Of a stretch of 64,000 nucleotides of DNA, positions 1 through 11,010 are shown piece after piece. Under the pieces are notes generated by a model. That model searched no databases. It worked only from the letters and a program-made list of their open reading frames with translations, and was not told where the DNA came from. The stretch comes from Datisca glomerata (taxonomy: Eukaryota > Streptophyta > Magnoliopsida > Cucurbitales > Datiscaceae), in contig QANY01009049.1 in assembly GCA_003255025.1 (NCBI GenBank), positions 124,001 to 188,000 of the forward strand, given 5' to 3'. How positions within the stretch are numbered: the stretch's first letter is position 1; the number at the start of each line of letters is the position of its first letter. Position numbers and translations under genes: made by a program.

Positions 1-1328
1 ACCCTCTTTTCATCCCCTTTCTTTGTGCTGCCTTATACTCCATTTGTGTCATATACAACTCCAAAATATACCCATCAAACTTTACTTCTTCCTTTGTAAA
101 TGGCCTTGTCCTCACACAATTTCCCCCTTTGTCCCATTCCCCATTTTCAAAATGTGATGGAGAAAATGTCCTCAAAAAGGTCAACCCTTCGTAGTTTTTT
201 AGCCTCTGAATTGTCCCAAATATTGTTCTAAAGGCTTTCCTATATGCGTAGGTCATGAGTTGTGTTATGTTTAGATTTTGGCACTTGTGACATCCTACAA
301 TGTTATCGTTTTCATAGAGTATTAGCGGCCGGAAGAACCAGTGTCCGGCCGAGATAATCACATAATCAAATAGTTCAATCTCATTTGCCAAACCCTCATC
401 AGCTTTATCTAAATAAAGGTTCATGATGTTCTGGTAGGAATAGTCGTTGGGGTCTGGATCTTTGTTCTTGACCAAAAATGGAGACCAGAATGTTGCTAAT
501 GTGAAATTGTAGTCAGTATAGAAAAGCTTTGTAAATTTAGTATTTGATGTGTGAGAAATGTCCTCGGGATATGCCACCTGAAAATGTGATGAATGCTATA
601 AGAGTAATCAAACTATTTAGGAATGGAAATTGTGCGACATGATTAAATGTAGTTTGATTCTTAAAAGTACTTCAACTTGACAGACATATCCATAAACATC
701 TTTAAGTTCTTAAAAGTACTTCCTAATAAGTACTTGCTCGGTTCTAAAATAACATTTTCAAAAGCATCAATAACAAATTATTAAGGACCTTCAAACACAC
801 ATTATGACAACTTACAATCAAAGATTGTGTGAATGATGAGCAACTTACATTAGTTAAGAGTCACAAGAGTGACTGCATTTGGTTCCATCCAACCGAGTCT
901 CCGACGAAGGCCAACGACTTCCCTTTGACAAGCTCCAAGAACTGAAATGCATCAAACAAAGGAAGGTCACAACCATCTGGTTTCCACCTCCATCTCAAGA
1001 ACTCTTTATCATCTCTTCCATACTTGATGCAGTTTTGCTGATCAACTATCCATGAACACGTTGAATTGGTATAGTAAGGCCGGCCTTTAGGATTCTTCAC
1101 CCATTTTCCACTAAATACGTCACATTTCTTCTCTGATTTCATTGCTTTTAAGCCGCTGGTATCAATCTTAAGAGACGATGACGATGACAGTGATGATAAT
1201 CGAGAGTGGTGATTCATACAAAGAGGAACTATCGTGGCAGAAATGAAGGTCAGGGCTAGGAGAAGAGTGATTATTCCACAGCCACAATCAAAGGCACGAA
1301 GCTTTTTCATGGTGAAAAAGTGTGACAA
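1..1328 (-). pseudogene. TBL/PMR5 (DUF231) family protein, partial, with in-frame TGA
   Basis: This looks like a trichome birefringence-like protein, a Golgi type II membrane protein; known members O-acetylate cell-wall polysaccharides such as xylan. Exon 1 (849-1328) encodes an N-terminal hydrophobic anchor (ITLLLALTFISATIVPL), then a Ser-rich stem, the TBL domain (CDVFSGKWV, YTNSTCSWI, WRWKPDGCDLP) and the esterase box GDSVGWNQ. Relatives usually have GDSxARNQ, so the Arg-to-Trp change is odd. The donor GTAAGT lies at 843-848, and exon 2 starts at 577 after TTTTCAG with VAYPEDIS. Exon 2 continues (TLATFWSPFLV, VIISAGHWFF) to base 1, so the C-terminal DxxH box is outside the window. In exon 1 the motif SLLCLL has TGA (861-863) instead of the Cys codon, 12 bases before the donor. 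The start could be Met at 1328 or at 1310 (MKKLRAF); the second resembles relatives more. Family assignment is firm; gene death is inferred from one codon. Confidence 0.85.
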
Positions 1329-2036
1329 GAAATTGGCTCTTCTTCAAGGCTATATGTTGTTATGTCTATATACACACATACGCACACAACACTTTGATGT
1401 AGCTCATGTAATCAATGGCTTTGAAATCAAAACCAAGCTGCAACTGAAAGTATACTTTTATGTTAGAAGTGGGATGATGATTTGTAATAATTATGTAATA
1501 CCCCAAGCATTAAGGGAGTAGATTGTAATTTTTAGCCACCCACACGCACCATATAAGCATCACACTCAACTGTCTCCCACACTCTCTCATTTTATCTTTC
1601 ACGAACAGCCTTGTAATTGTTTCTCTCTAAAACAGCAACCACTCTTTCTCCCAGACGTTAACTGCCCTCTATTTCTCCATTTTTCAATTTCATCTTCTTC
1701 TTCAGTGTTCTAATTACTGTCGTCGCTGCATTACCGTAGTTCCTCGTTCTTGGAATTTTAGTCGTCGCTGCATCACCGTAGTTCCTCATTTCTGGTAAGC
1801 TTCTTCCTTCTCGTTTCAATTTTCTTCTCTTTTCTTCCTCTTTTGAATCTAGATTTTGGATTAATACGTTGATGCATCAAACTGAAATTCTATTCTCCAA
1901 TTTCCAGCAATTTACATTCTTTTCCGTCACTGCTTGTTGGGTCGTTGCTTCATCGTCATCGCCGCCACTTTCATCGTCGGTAAAGTTGATTTCCTTCTTT
2001 CTCTCTCTCCTTCGTCTTCCCCTCCCTCTATGTTAC

Positions 2037-2038
<2 letters not shown>

Positions 2039-2075
<37 letters not shown>

Positions 2076-2275
2076 CCTCTTCTTCATCTTCCTCCCCCTC
2101 TCTGTTCTGTCTCTCTCTCTCTCCTTCGTCCCCCCTCTCTGTTGCATCTCTCTCTCCCCCCCTCTCGTTCATCTCCCTCCCCCTCTCTGTTCTGTCTCAC
2201 TCTCTCCTTCATCCCCCATCTATTACGTCTCTCTCTCCCATTTCTTCGTCTCTTTTTTTCTGTTTTCCCCCTTCT
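2039..2275. repeat. CT-rich low-complexity tract
   Basis: An almost pure pyrimidine stretch with a perfect (CT)n core from about 2039 to 2072, lying inside the solo LTR. Long open frames here on both strands (Leu/Ser-rich, or Glu/Arg-rich) are artefacts of the composition. Confidence 0.9.
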
Positions 2276-2283
2276 CTTGAACC

Positions 2284-2575
2284 GGTTCATTCAGACCAGA
2301 CCAGGCCGAACCGGTTCAGTCAGACCAGACCAAGCCGAACCGGCTCGGTCAGACCAAACCAGTTCAACCCGACCAAGCCGAGCCGGCTCGGTCAGACCAA
2401 ACCAGTTCAACCCGACTAGGCCGAGCCGGCTCGGTCAGACCAAACCAGTTCAACCCGACTAGGCCGAGCCGACTCGGTCAGACCAAACCAGTTCAATCCG
2501 ACCAGGTTGAACCGGCTCGGTCAGACCAAACCAGTTCAACCCGACCAGACTGAACCGGCCCAAAACAGCAGAACC
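2284..2575. repeat. 43-bp minisatellite inside the solo LTR
   Basis: Tandem units of 43 bp begin near 2334, 2378, 2421, 2464 and 2507. Each carries CCGAGCCGGCTCGGTCAGAC followed by an AAACCAGTTCAACCCGAC segment. Two shorter units of about 29 bp precede them. The core CCGAGCCGGCTCGG is itself palindromic. Confidence 0.9.
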
Positions 2576-3844
2576 AAACCTGTTCAGACCACCCGAACCT
2601 TGTGGAACCGTTTTAAATATCTTGATAATTTACACCCGATGTGGTTTCCCCCTGTTCCCAACATCACTTAGTTAATTAAATAATTATAGATATTATATGA
2701 ATTTTTTGTGATCTGGGATCCTTGAATTTTAGGTCATTAGTTGCTGAGTTTAATTTGTAACGAATCCAGGTAAGTGAATTTACATAATAATCCAGTTCAT
2801 ATGTCATAAGTGTAGAATATATAATGTGAAATTATTTATTATTTCTTTATGTTCAATCTTACGATCAAGTGTTTTATTTGTTTTTCATATTATGATGAAA
2901 TTATTTATCATATAATTATATTTTGAGTTATATATGTATTAATTATATCGTTTGTGTTCATGAACAAGTTATATGTTTACTCATGTAAATGTGATAACGT
3001 GAAATATGAATATTAATTCAAGTAAAAAGTGATAAGTGAAAAAGAAGTAGACTTAGTCGTGTCCTTTGGTTATCAAGTAACCAGTTTATTCACATCGTGT
3101 TATCAAGTTATACGGTTGGGTGTCACCATGTTCATGTTAGCGTCCTTAAGGTTCAGATAACCTTAAGTGACATCAAGTTTCTGGACACTCAATCTATCAT
3201 GTTACAAGTTCAAGTTCAAATTGTGAAACAGTTCTAATTAGATTGTTAATCGAGGGATATGTCTAGTCGAGTTATGATCAAGTAAGTATAAGTATTGGCA
3301 TGTATAAGTGCAAATTCAAGTTATATGTTAATCATGAAATTGGTGTGTTGTTACAAGTATTTTATGTGACTAGTGAACGTGTGAAATAAATTTGCATGAG
3401 TTATATGTTTACATTTATGTCATGTGAAACTCATTAGTATGTGAATTTACTTGCTGAGTATTTTTAATAGTCACCCCCATAGATGATTGTGTTGCAGATG
3501 ATGGTGAGCAGTATGAGTGAAGGACTGTCATAGCAAGCATGATTATGATTTCTAAGTTTAATTATGACTTCAGTTATTTCAGAAATTTATGAATCTTCAT
3601 ATTTAATCTTTCATGCCTAATGGATTTTCGTGCTTCACTTTATTACAGTTTAATGAATCATTTATTTCAGTTTAATGAGTTAATATTATTTTAAAATAAT
3701 TTTATACTTCCACTATTTAACGTTAAAATTAGGGTTTTCAATTTGAGGATTTTCTCAAATTAAGATTTTAATTAAATTAAGAAATTTTTAAATTATAAAA
3801 TTTCAACCATGTTTAATTTTCGAGAATCGGGGCATTACAAATTA

Positions 3845-5859
3845 TATACTAACTTAGAAAAGACTCGCAAACTACCAACATGAGTACACATGTTGGCCTA
3901 AAATTAGATTCTAGTTCTTTTCCTATTTTTTAATAGGTTTGTGTGTAATACCAAGGAATTTACTCAAAACTATTAGCCTAAAATTAGATTTTGGTATTTT
4001 TTTTTCCACATATATTATATGCAGGTACGAGGATACTCAAATGGAAAAGTGCATTTGTTTCCCTTGATTTTTTTTATCTCGTCATTTTGTTTATACTAAT
4101 TTATTTAAAATATAAAATTAGTAAATAAATATTATTTGTCATCTTCAATTTTATAAAATAACCAAATTGTATGTTATTCATCTCATTCAAACTTGAAAAT
4201 TTATCAAAATGTATATTATCTGCCCTCATTTGACTTACTTTTCTACAAATAACCTTATATTAAAATAATAAATATAACATAAAGAATAAAAATATAATTT
4301 TATTTATTTATTATTATTTCAAAATTTTAACACGAATTAAAATTTTACCCCGTAAAATAACTTCGCGCTTTACTAAGAACGCTTTACTAAGAATATAGAA
4401 AGTCAAGGCTCTTCTCATTTTCTACGAATTTATAACTCTCTTTACTGAGCGAGACTCTACCCAGTTCTAAAGAATTCGTCAAAGAACTTTCTTCTAACCA
4501 GGAGAGTCAACAAGCTACACCAAGTGAAGCTTCTAGCTACCCTTTGAATTTCCAATTCCTACATAAAAATAAGGATAAAAGATAATTTTATCCATCTTAC
4601 TTCAGGATCATATCAAAAAGGTCGAAACCCAGTTAAAGAGTCGAGCCGATTAAGGCTGAGAGAGACGACATGGGTTAACAAGAGTTCCATGCCCTAGAAA
4701 GTGTTCTCCCATAATCTATCATTCTTAAAAATTCTCCAAAGGGCTTGACAAATTCAGCAAAACAACAGCTCCTAATACCGGCGGTAGCACTGCCTCATGG
4801 GGACAACAGGAAGAGGAACTAGTTGGCAGAAATTTTCTTATATGCTCATAATTTTCAAACATATTTGGGGCATTACTTTTTCTGTTTCTCTTCTTTTATG
4901 TACCAAAGAATTATACAACCCTAAGAAGGATCAAAGTTATCTTATATTCTGACAATAAGAGATTGTCATGTTTGATATGTGTCATTAGACCGCTTAGATC
5001 GATTTAAAAAAGCATTATTCCAATTTCTGTAAAGAGCAAACATAATTCCAATTACCTTATGTTCCAATTTCTTCTGCCAACTCATAGTATTTAGCCACCA
5101 AGTATGGTGGGCCAACCGAGATTGGAGATTTTATTATCATTTTTAATGCCAAGTAACTCTAGCTTTGCTTTGCAGTGAAGTCATCTATTATTGTAGCTTC
5201 AAATTAGGCTCACATATTCATTCACATTTGACAATAACCTGTCTTTCTTTTTGGACACTGATGCTGATCATATGATTATCTTCATTCTTAGGCCATCTGG
5301 GACCATCTATAATTAAATCCATGAAAATTTCATCTGTTTTTCTTCATTAATAGTGTGACCAAATTGGTACTGTAAGAAACAACCTTGTTTGTTTTTACGA
5401 CACTGAATTGAAAAAATTAACCTATATGCTCAATAAACACTTAGATTGATACTGTATTGTACAAATATCATGCACCCAAAGAACAGACTGAATATTATGT
5501 GAATCATCATAACAGGCTTAACTGCAAACAATCAGTATTCATGTCTACATACTTTTTGAATTGAGAAATGCATAAGATGTAAAACATCGAATTTGGAGAA
5601 GCCTACCATCAGTCAATATGATAGTGTAAAGTGCATAGATGGCTGGAGTGACAGAACATTTGGGAGAAGGAAGTGTTAGTAAGAACAAAATGAATGTTAT
5701 TTCTGGCAGAGATACCAAGCTTCCAATAACCTGATCTGTTAAGAGCGTCATTTCGATTTCCTTACTACAATCTCAGCATTCCGTCAAAGATGATTCTTTA
5801 ACCACTCAAATCATGAGCATTCGTGTACTGTTTCAGAACCTCAATTTCAAAACTGCACA
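3845..5859. other. Intergenic region, AT-rich
   Basis: Between the solo LTR and the 3' end of the BRCT-RING gene. No conserved protein segment was recognised on either strand. The part nearest 5860 is probably 3'UTR or downstream sequence of the minus-strand gene. Confidence 0.5.
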
Positions 5860-8800
5860 TTAACGGTTGTGATGAAAGAGCATTTGCAAATCTTTACAGT
5901 GAATACACGTCCACGGTAGCAAAAGAGGATCAAGGCAGTATGAATGAATATGACGAATCAGGCAAAGATGACAGGTGATGAGGAGATCCTCTGGTTCCCG
6001 AGATTGGCATGCACTACAAACAGGGGCTCGAGATGACTGTTTAACCACCAACGCCCCCAAGGAAAGAAAAACGTTTAACTCATAGCCATTAAAAATATGA
6101 CACCAACAGGGTGAATAGTTCTAATTAGTATCAAGCATTGATGAGACATCAAATAGCTTATCAGCAAAAGCAATTCAGCACATCCCTGTTAATGTGCATG
6201 TAAACAATGATTATCTAAGAAGACAAGTAGGGGTTCAACTTTCAAGGGAGATTGATCTTTAACCAAGTACTTGCTAACTAGTCGAGGCTTACTAAAGAGA
6301 AAATAAAAATGTTGATAAAAAATACTCATTTTCATTTTGAGAGAATGAGAGAGAACTAATGATGTCCCCATAGTTATAAAATTTCTGTTTCTTCATATCA
6401 GCATGTTAAAACATAGTTGTATATGTTAAGACTCAAGTACCAGAAGTATTGAAAGAACGACCATTGGAACGGGCACATCATGACATCGTAAGACGAGTGT
6501 GTTATCTCGGTGACACCTACTCCTATCTCAATATTTACTAGTTGGATACCAACTATTATTCAATGGGTGATATATTAGTTTTGAAAAATGCAAACAAGAT
6601 GAACAATTTAAACAAGTGAGTGATTACTAATAGCTGAATAAATTTAAGAAGCTGTAGGGAGAAGAATGATGATGCTATGACTTTGTCGAATCAATAGATT
6701 ATATAAAGTAACACCAACACTTGCAGGAAGTTGACTAATAATATATGACAGATGTCACCTGAGCAGCGTAAGATCTTTCTTGATCACTAAGCATGATAAT
6801 ATCCACTGTTGATGGGGAATATGGAATGGTTTGCGAGTATATTTTCTGATCAGAAGTTGCTGCATCCTCAACCTTTGTGATGGTCATACAACGAGCCTTG
6901 CACAAAGGGCATGTTGAGATCTTTCCCCTTGAAGCCTGCAGTATCATTACAATTAATAAGAACATTACGACTGAGACAAATCTCAATATTTTAAGTGTAC
7001 ACTGAAACCCAATTTAGCACTTTCTCTCAATACGTTACTACAATCAGATTTATTCTGTTCCTATCAAAGCATTATAAGAAAATTTTGATGAGGCAAAATA
7101 GCAGAATGTGAAGTTAGACTGAACCTTCAAATGAGGCCACTGGAAATTTAACAGAATCTAATTTGTATTGTATTATATGGGTCATAAGGGATGTGGAAAT
7201 GTTGGAGAGATTGTGGAGCTGCAAAGTAAAGTGTTGCTTATGGAATTCAATATTTTTCATCTGCTAGGGGCATTTAGTTTCACAATTATTAGTGATCTTT
7301 AGTAAATCCTAATTATGTAAAAGACTGTTTAAAATGTTTACCATATGATCCGCCCAGTTTTGAATGCATGAATAACAGAATCGATGTCCACATGGCAAAA
7401 CCCCTCTGGTCAAACTGAAATCTGTCCAACATATTACGCATGATACTTGTGCTGAAATGGTCGCGCTGATGACCTGTTCAAGCTGTGGCTCTCCTTCAGC
7501 TTCCTTTAGGATATCAGAGGAAGAAAATCCGTCTTGAGAATTTCTTGTGAGGGGGAATGGTTTATCCTCAATGTTGATATTTGAGTGTCTGGAAGCATAT
7601 TGCTTATCAAATTGTTCAATCACTTCTATGTCTTCAATCTCTTCTACATGTTCCAAACCATTTTGAAGTACCCTTTGGTTGCGGAGCTGGTCATCAGAAT
7701 CCCCTTTAGTTTCCAACATGTGAACGTTCATTTCATTATCTGACTGGCTAGATGAGGTAGAGACATTGTCATATTTGTTATACACATTTAGACGGCACTC
7801 CTGGTCTGAGTCTAAACGCAGAGAATGAGATATATCTTCAATAACCTTCATCTTCGCGAGCTTCCTTCCTTCACGAGAAGATTCACCAGTAATTTTTCCA
7901 TTACCATGCATTCTTTCTTCTCTGGATAAATTCATTGAATACCGATTTTTGGACTCGTGCTGCTTTCAAAGCTCAGAAATAAAAATCAGTATAAAATCAA
8001 AGTAAATGGAAGAGTATAAAATATGTCTAAAACAATATTTCCATATATGATATACCAAGACAAAGAAATATTTTTCAGTTGATACTCTAGAATATCAACT
8101 ACTGACAGTAGAAGACCTCGGTAAAAAAACATCAATATTATGAAGCACTGAACAGTTACACCTTACAAAATAGTGGCTAAAATCGAAAAGGAAGAAAGAA
8201 AACATACAATGGAAATACTTACTTTCATTCTATCTGACTCAGGCAAAGGAGGTTCTTGAAAACAACTGTTGCTATTTATCACATGATCTTGCCTAAAAGT
8301 CCTTTTAAGCAGTTTCCGCTTTGATATATTAGAAGTATTGCTTCCTTTCCCAGTATTGGGAAACAAATTCTACATAATTATTACGATAATAAAGATAATT
8401 ATTGTTAGAACCATTAATCCAAACAACTGCTACTAATTTAATCATCAAGATTGACCTATATAGTGTGTACGTGAGAGAGGTAATTGTTTACCTGATTCAA
8501 TAAATCGGAATCACTCCAAGCACCAGATGCTCTGGATCCCTGATCAACGATTCTTGTGTTAGAGTCATCACAAATATTTGATTTGTCATAAAATACTTTA
8601 TGGTTTTTAATTGATCCTACTCTTACCGGGGCTTCCAACAATACAGGACCCACTTCTTGCCCACTGCAAGGAATTATAGTAGTTAGAATATTGTAACAAC
8701 AAAACCACAATTTACAGCTATGATAAAATGAGAGATCAAAAGTTTTCAGTTCATAAGATAATATTAATGTTACCGTTTCATAATGTAGTTTTGTTTTTTC

Positions 8801-9512
8801 TGTTGGGAAATTTTGTTTCATGTACTTACGAACACCATATTTGAATGCAATTAAATGAAATCGTTTATGGGTGTAGAATCAAACAAAACATATTTATACA
8901 TTCTAAACAAGCAAATCTATAATCATAGATTTGATTGTATACATAGAACGCAAGGAACGAAATAATACACTTCAATGTAACCCATTTACCATTCGCATGA
9001 AATAAATCAATGATACCTTTTTAACATATAAGCACGGTCTGATACACGCTTGCCTTGCGAGATGCAGTCTTCGATCCATTGATGGTTTACTATTTTTGTT
9101 TTGAACTTCTTGGCAAGGTCATATTTCCTACCCTCATGTGTCCGACACACCTAATCACCATTATAAACAATAACTAATAAGTAATCCCCTAAGGGTATCT
9201 AAAGAGTGAAAATAACAAGAGAGAGACCAATCGATTATGCAACGTTAATATGTAATGCTAAAGTAGTTCTGTTCTTTTAGTTGTTGGTTTTCTTTTTTAC
9301 TTTAAAAGGCATAAAAATAGTCTGAAATACAAGAATGAATTCTATTCACCTAAACCCACCAAATGTGTTATTGATCTTGACATTGCGCCAACATAACTTG
9401 CACCACTGTGAGAAATCAACTTGATTAAGTTGAACCGCTCTGAGCCATGGTAACCGCTTACAGTTGCAACGACAGATTCCATGCCTCGAATTGGTAGATC
9501 TACAGGCTCCAT
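5860..9512 (-). CDS. BRCT + RING-finger protein (At1g67180-like)
   Basis: A seven-exon minus-strand gene. Exons read from the sequence are 9360-9512, 9017-9150, 8492-8663, 8223-8369, 7342-7959, 6759-6935 and 5860-6078. All join in frame with GT/AG borders except the weak last acceptor, giving about 539 residues. Exons 1-2 encode a BRCT domain ([48 protein letters not shown]). The middle is acidic and Ser-rich. A RING finger follows, split over exons 5 and 6 ([23 protein letters not shown], then CPLCKARC). The last exon adds Cys pairs ([23 protein letters not shown]) like a PHD or FYVE-type zinc site. BRCT plus RING suggests a nuclear E3 ubiquitin ligase reading phosphorylated partners; that role is inferred. 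The closest remembered relative is an Arabidopsis BRCT/RING protein. Start chosen at [10 protein letters not shown] because it directly precedes the BRCT domain. Confidence 0.88.
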
Positions 9513-10246
9513 AAAATCAAAGATTCAAAAGGTTAAATTTTTCCAATCAGTTACGGTTGTAAATAATGCCGAGTGAAGACAAAGAAAGTAGATGGGTAAA
9601 TATTTTTCCACTGCCCACAAAAAGGGGATAAGATTTATTAAAAACTAAAGCTTCGGTGAAACCATCCAACTCAGAAACAACAAGACATTAAAACTTTTTT
9701 TCCATCAGTATACCGGCCAAGAGCTTAAGCTTAACCAAAATCAAAATCACGTGAAACTAAACTGTAGAAATCCACAGAAGACATAGAGAATGTAACAACA
9801 AAAATTAGAATCAGAGTGATTCGGATCATCAGAGCTGATAAATATAAAAGAGACGGACTAATAAGTACCAACAAAAGAAAACTGCGCGAAAACCTAATAG
9901 GATCACAAAAAATGATAAAGTAAAGGACATGCTTCGCAGAAAATAGCAAAACGAGCTCACTGAGTATGATTCCTGGATAAAATCCGGAGAGAAAGTTCGG
10001 TACTCAAAGGGAGAGTAAATGGAGACTTACTACTATAAGATTGCTGGAGGTGTGAGAGAGGCCGATGTGGAGGCGAATTGTCTGGCTGCCCCATCCTCAA
10101 GAAATTCCCGGGAAACGCACCGAATTTGAATTTCGCTCGTGGCGGGGGACTCCACACGGCACATGTATATATAGATATAGATGGGCCGGGCCCAAGCTGT
10201 TGCGTTGTTGATTTGAAAATCAATTTTCAGAGAATTTGAAACCATG
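9513..10246 (-). promoter_or_regulatory. Leader and upstream region of the BRCT-RING gene
   Basis: A consensus donor (GTAAGT on the minus strand) lies near 10025, preceded by a GC-richer stretch up to about 10190. This suggests a 5'UTR exon, but no clear matching acceptor was found close to the ATG at 9512, so the leader structure is unresolved. A short open frame here (starting MGQPDN) is not supported as protein. Confidence 0.35.
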
Positions 10247-11010
10247 AAAATATTTTTCTTTAATAATATTCAAAATTGTGTTTACTTTACTGATCAAAAT
10301 TTAAAAATAATTTTTAATTGACTAATGAATGTGTCGACAATCAATTAAAATCAAAACGTTGAACAGAATCTATCGATCCTCAGATCAACTAAAATCACAA
10401 TGTTGAACAGAATTTCTTGTGTGGCGTGATCTTCACCTAGAAAATTAAAAATAATAATAATAATCTAAAGTAATGGAGAATAATTTTGTATGGTTTGGCG
10501 CTGATCACAATATGATTAATATTCAAGAAATTTTTGGGTATAAAGTTTCTAAAATAATAACATTTAAGAAATATATTAGTAAAAAATTTCATAAAAACTA
10601 TTATGAACTTAAAAACCGCCGGGAGATAAGACTGACAGGATTGTTGATAAAAGGCTCCGGGAGATATCTTTTTTTCCTCAATATAATATTTAACATTGCC
10701 AAAAGAATTACTTTTTGCATTCAGAATCGTTTAACCTCTCTGTAAAATAAGAAGGCAATTAGAGTCCCCTCTGATTTTACGAAGTGGCAAATAATCTGCT
10801 TTTGAATCCCCCTTTTTGTTCGGTCATTTCAGTACCAGAAAACTGCATCCGTGTGCAGACATGTTACATGAATTGCTCAACTACTTAAATATAGAGCATA
10901 GCTAAGCAGACAATAATAAGCCAACAAGTGAAAGACTTGAATAGTCAAAGAAACATCACTATCTCACAAAAGATATGATGGTTATCAAGGGCGGTATGCG
11001 TTCCACCAGC
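10247..11010. other. Intergenic, AT-rich, with 3' flank of the FLX-like gene
   Basis: No conserved coding segment was recognised. The part from about 10750 to 11010 probably holds the 3'UTR of the minus-strand FLX-like gene that ends at 11011. Confidence 0.5.

Larger units (their letters stand above)
1494..3839. mobile_element. Solo LTR (2346 bp), TG...CA with 5-bp target duplication
   Basis: The segment starts TGTAATACCCC and ends GGGGCATTACA, a near-perfect terminal inverted repeat with TG/CA ends as in LTRs. It is flanked on both sides by AATTA (1489-1493 and 3840-3844). No coding domain, primer site or second LTR is seen, so a solo LTR left by recombination between two LTRs is the simplest reading. 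It contains a CT-rich tract and a 43-bp minisatellite. The length fits long LTRs of some Ty3/gypsy lineages, but the lineage is not shown by the sequence. Confidence 0.8.

Noticed and set aside
1927..2462. Long Ser/Leu/Pro-rich or Glu/Arg-rich open frames on both strands
   Set aside because: They come from the CT tract and the 43-bp minisatellite; there is no start context or conserved protein.
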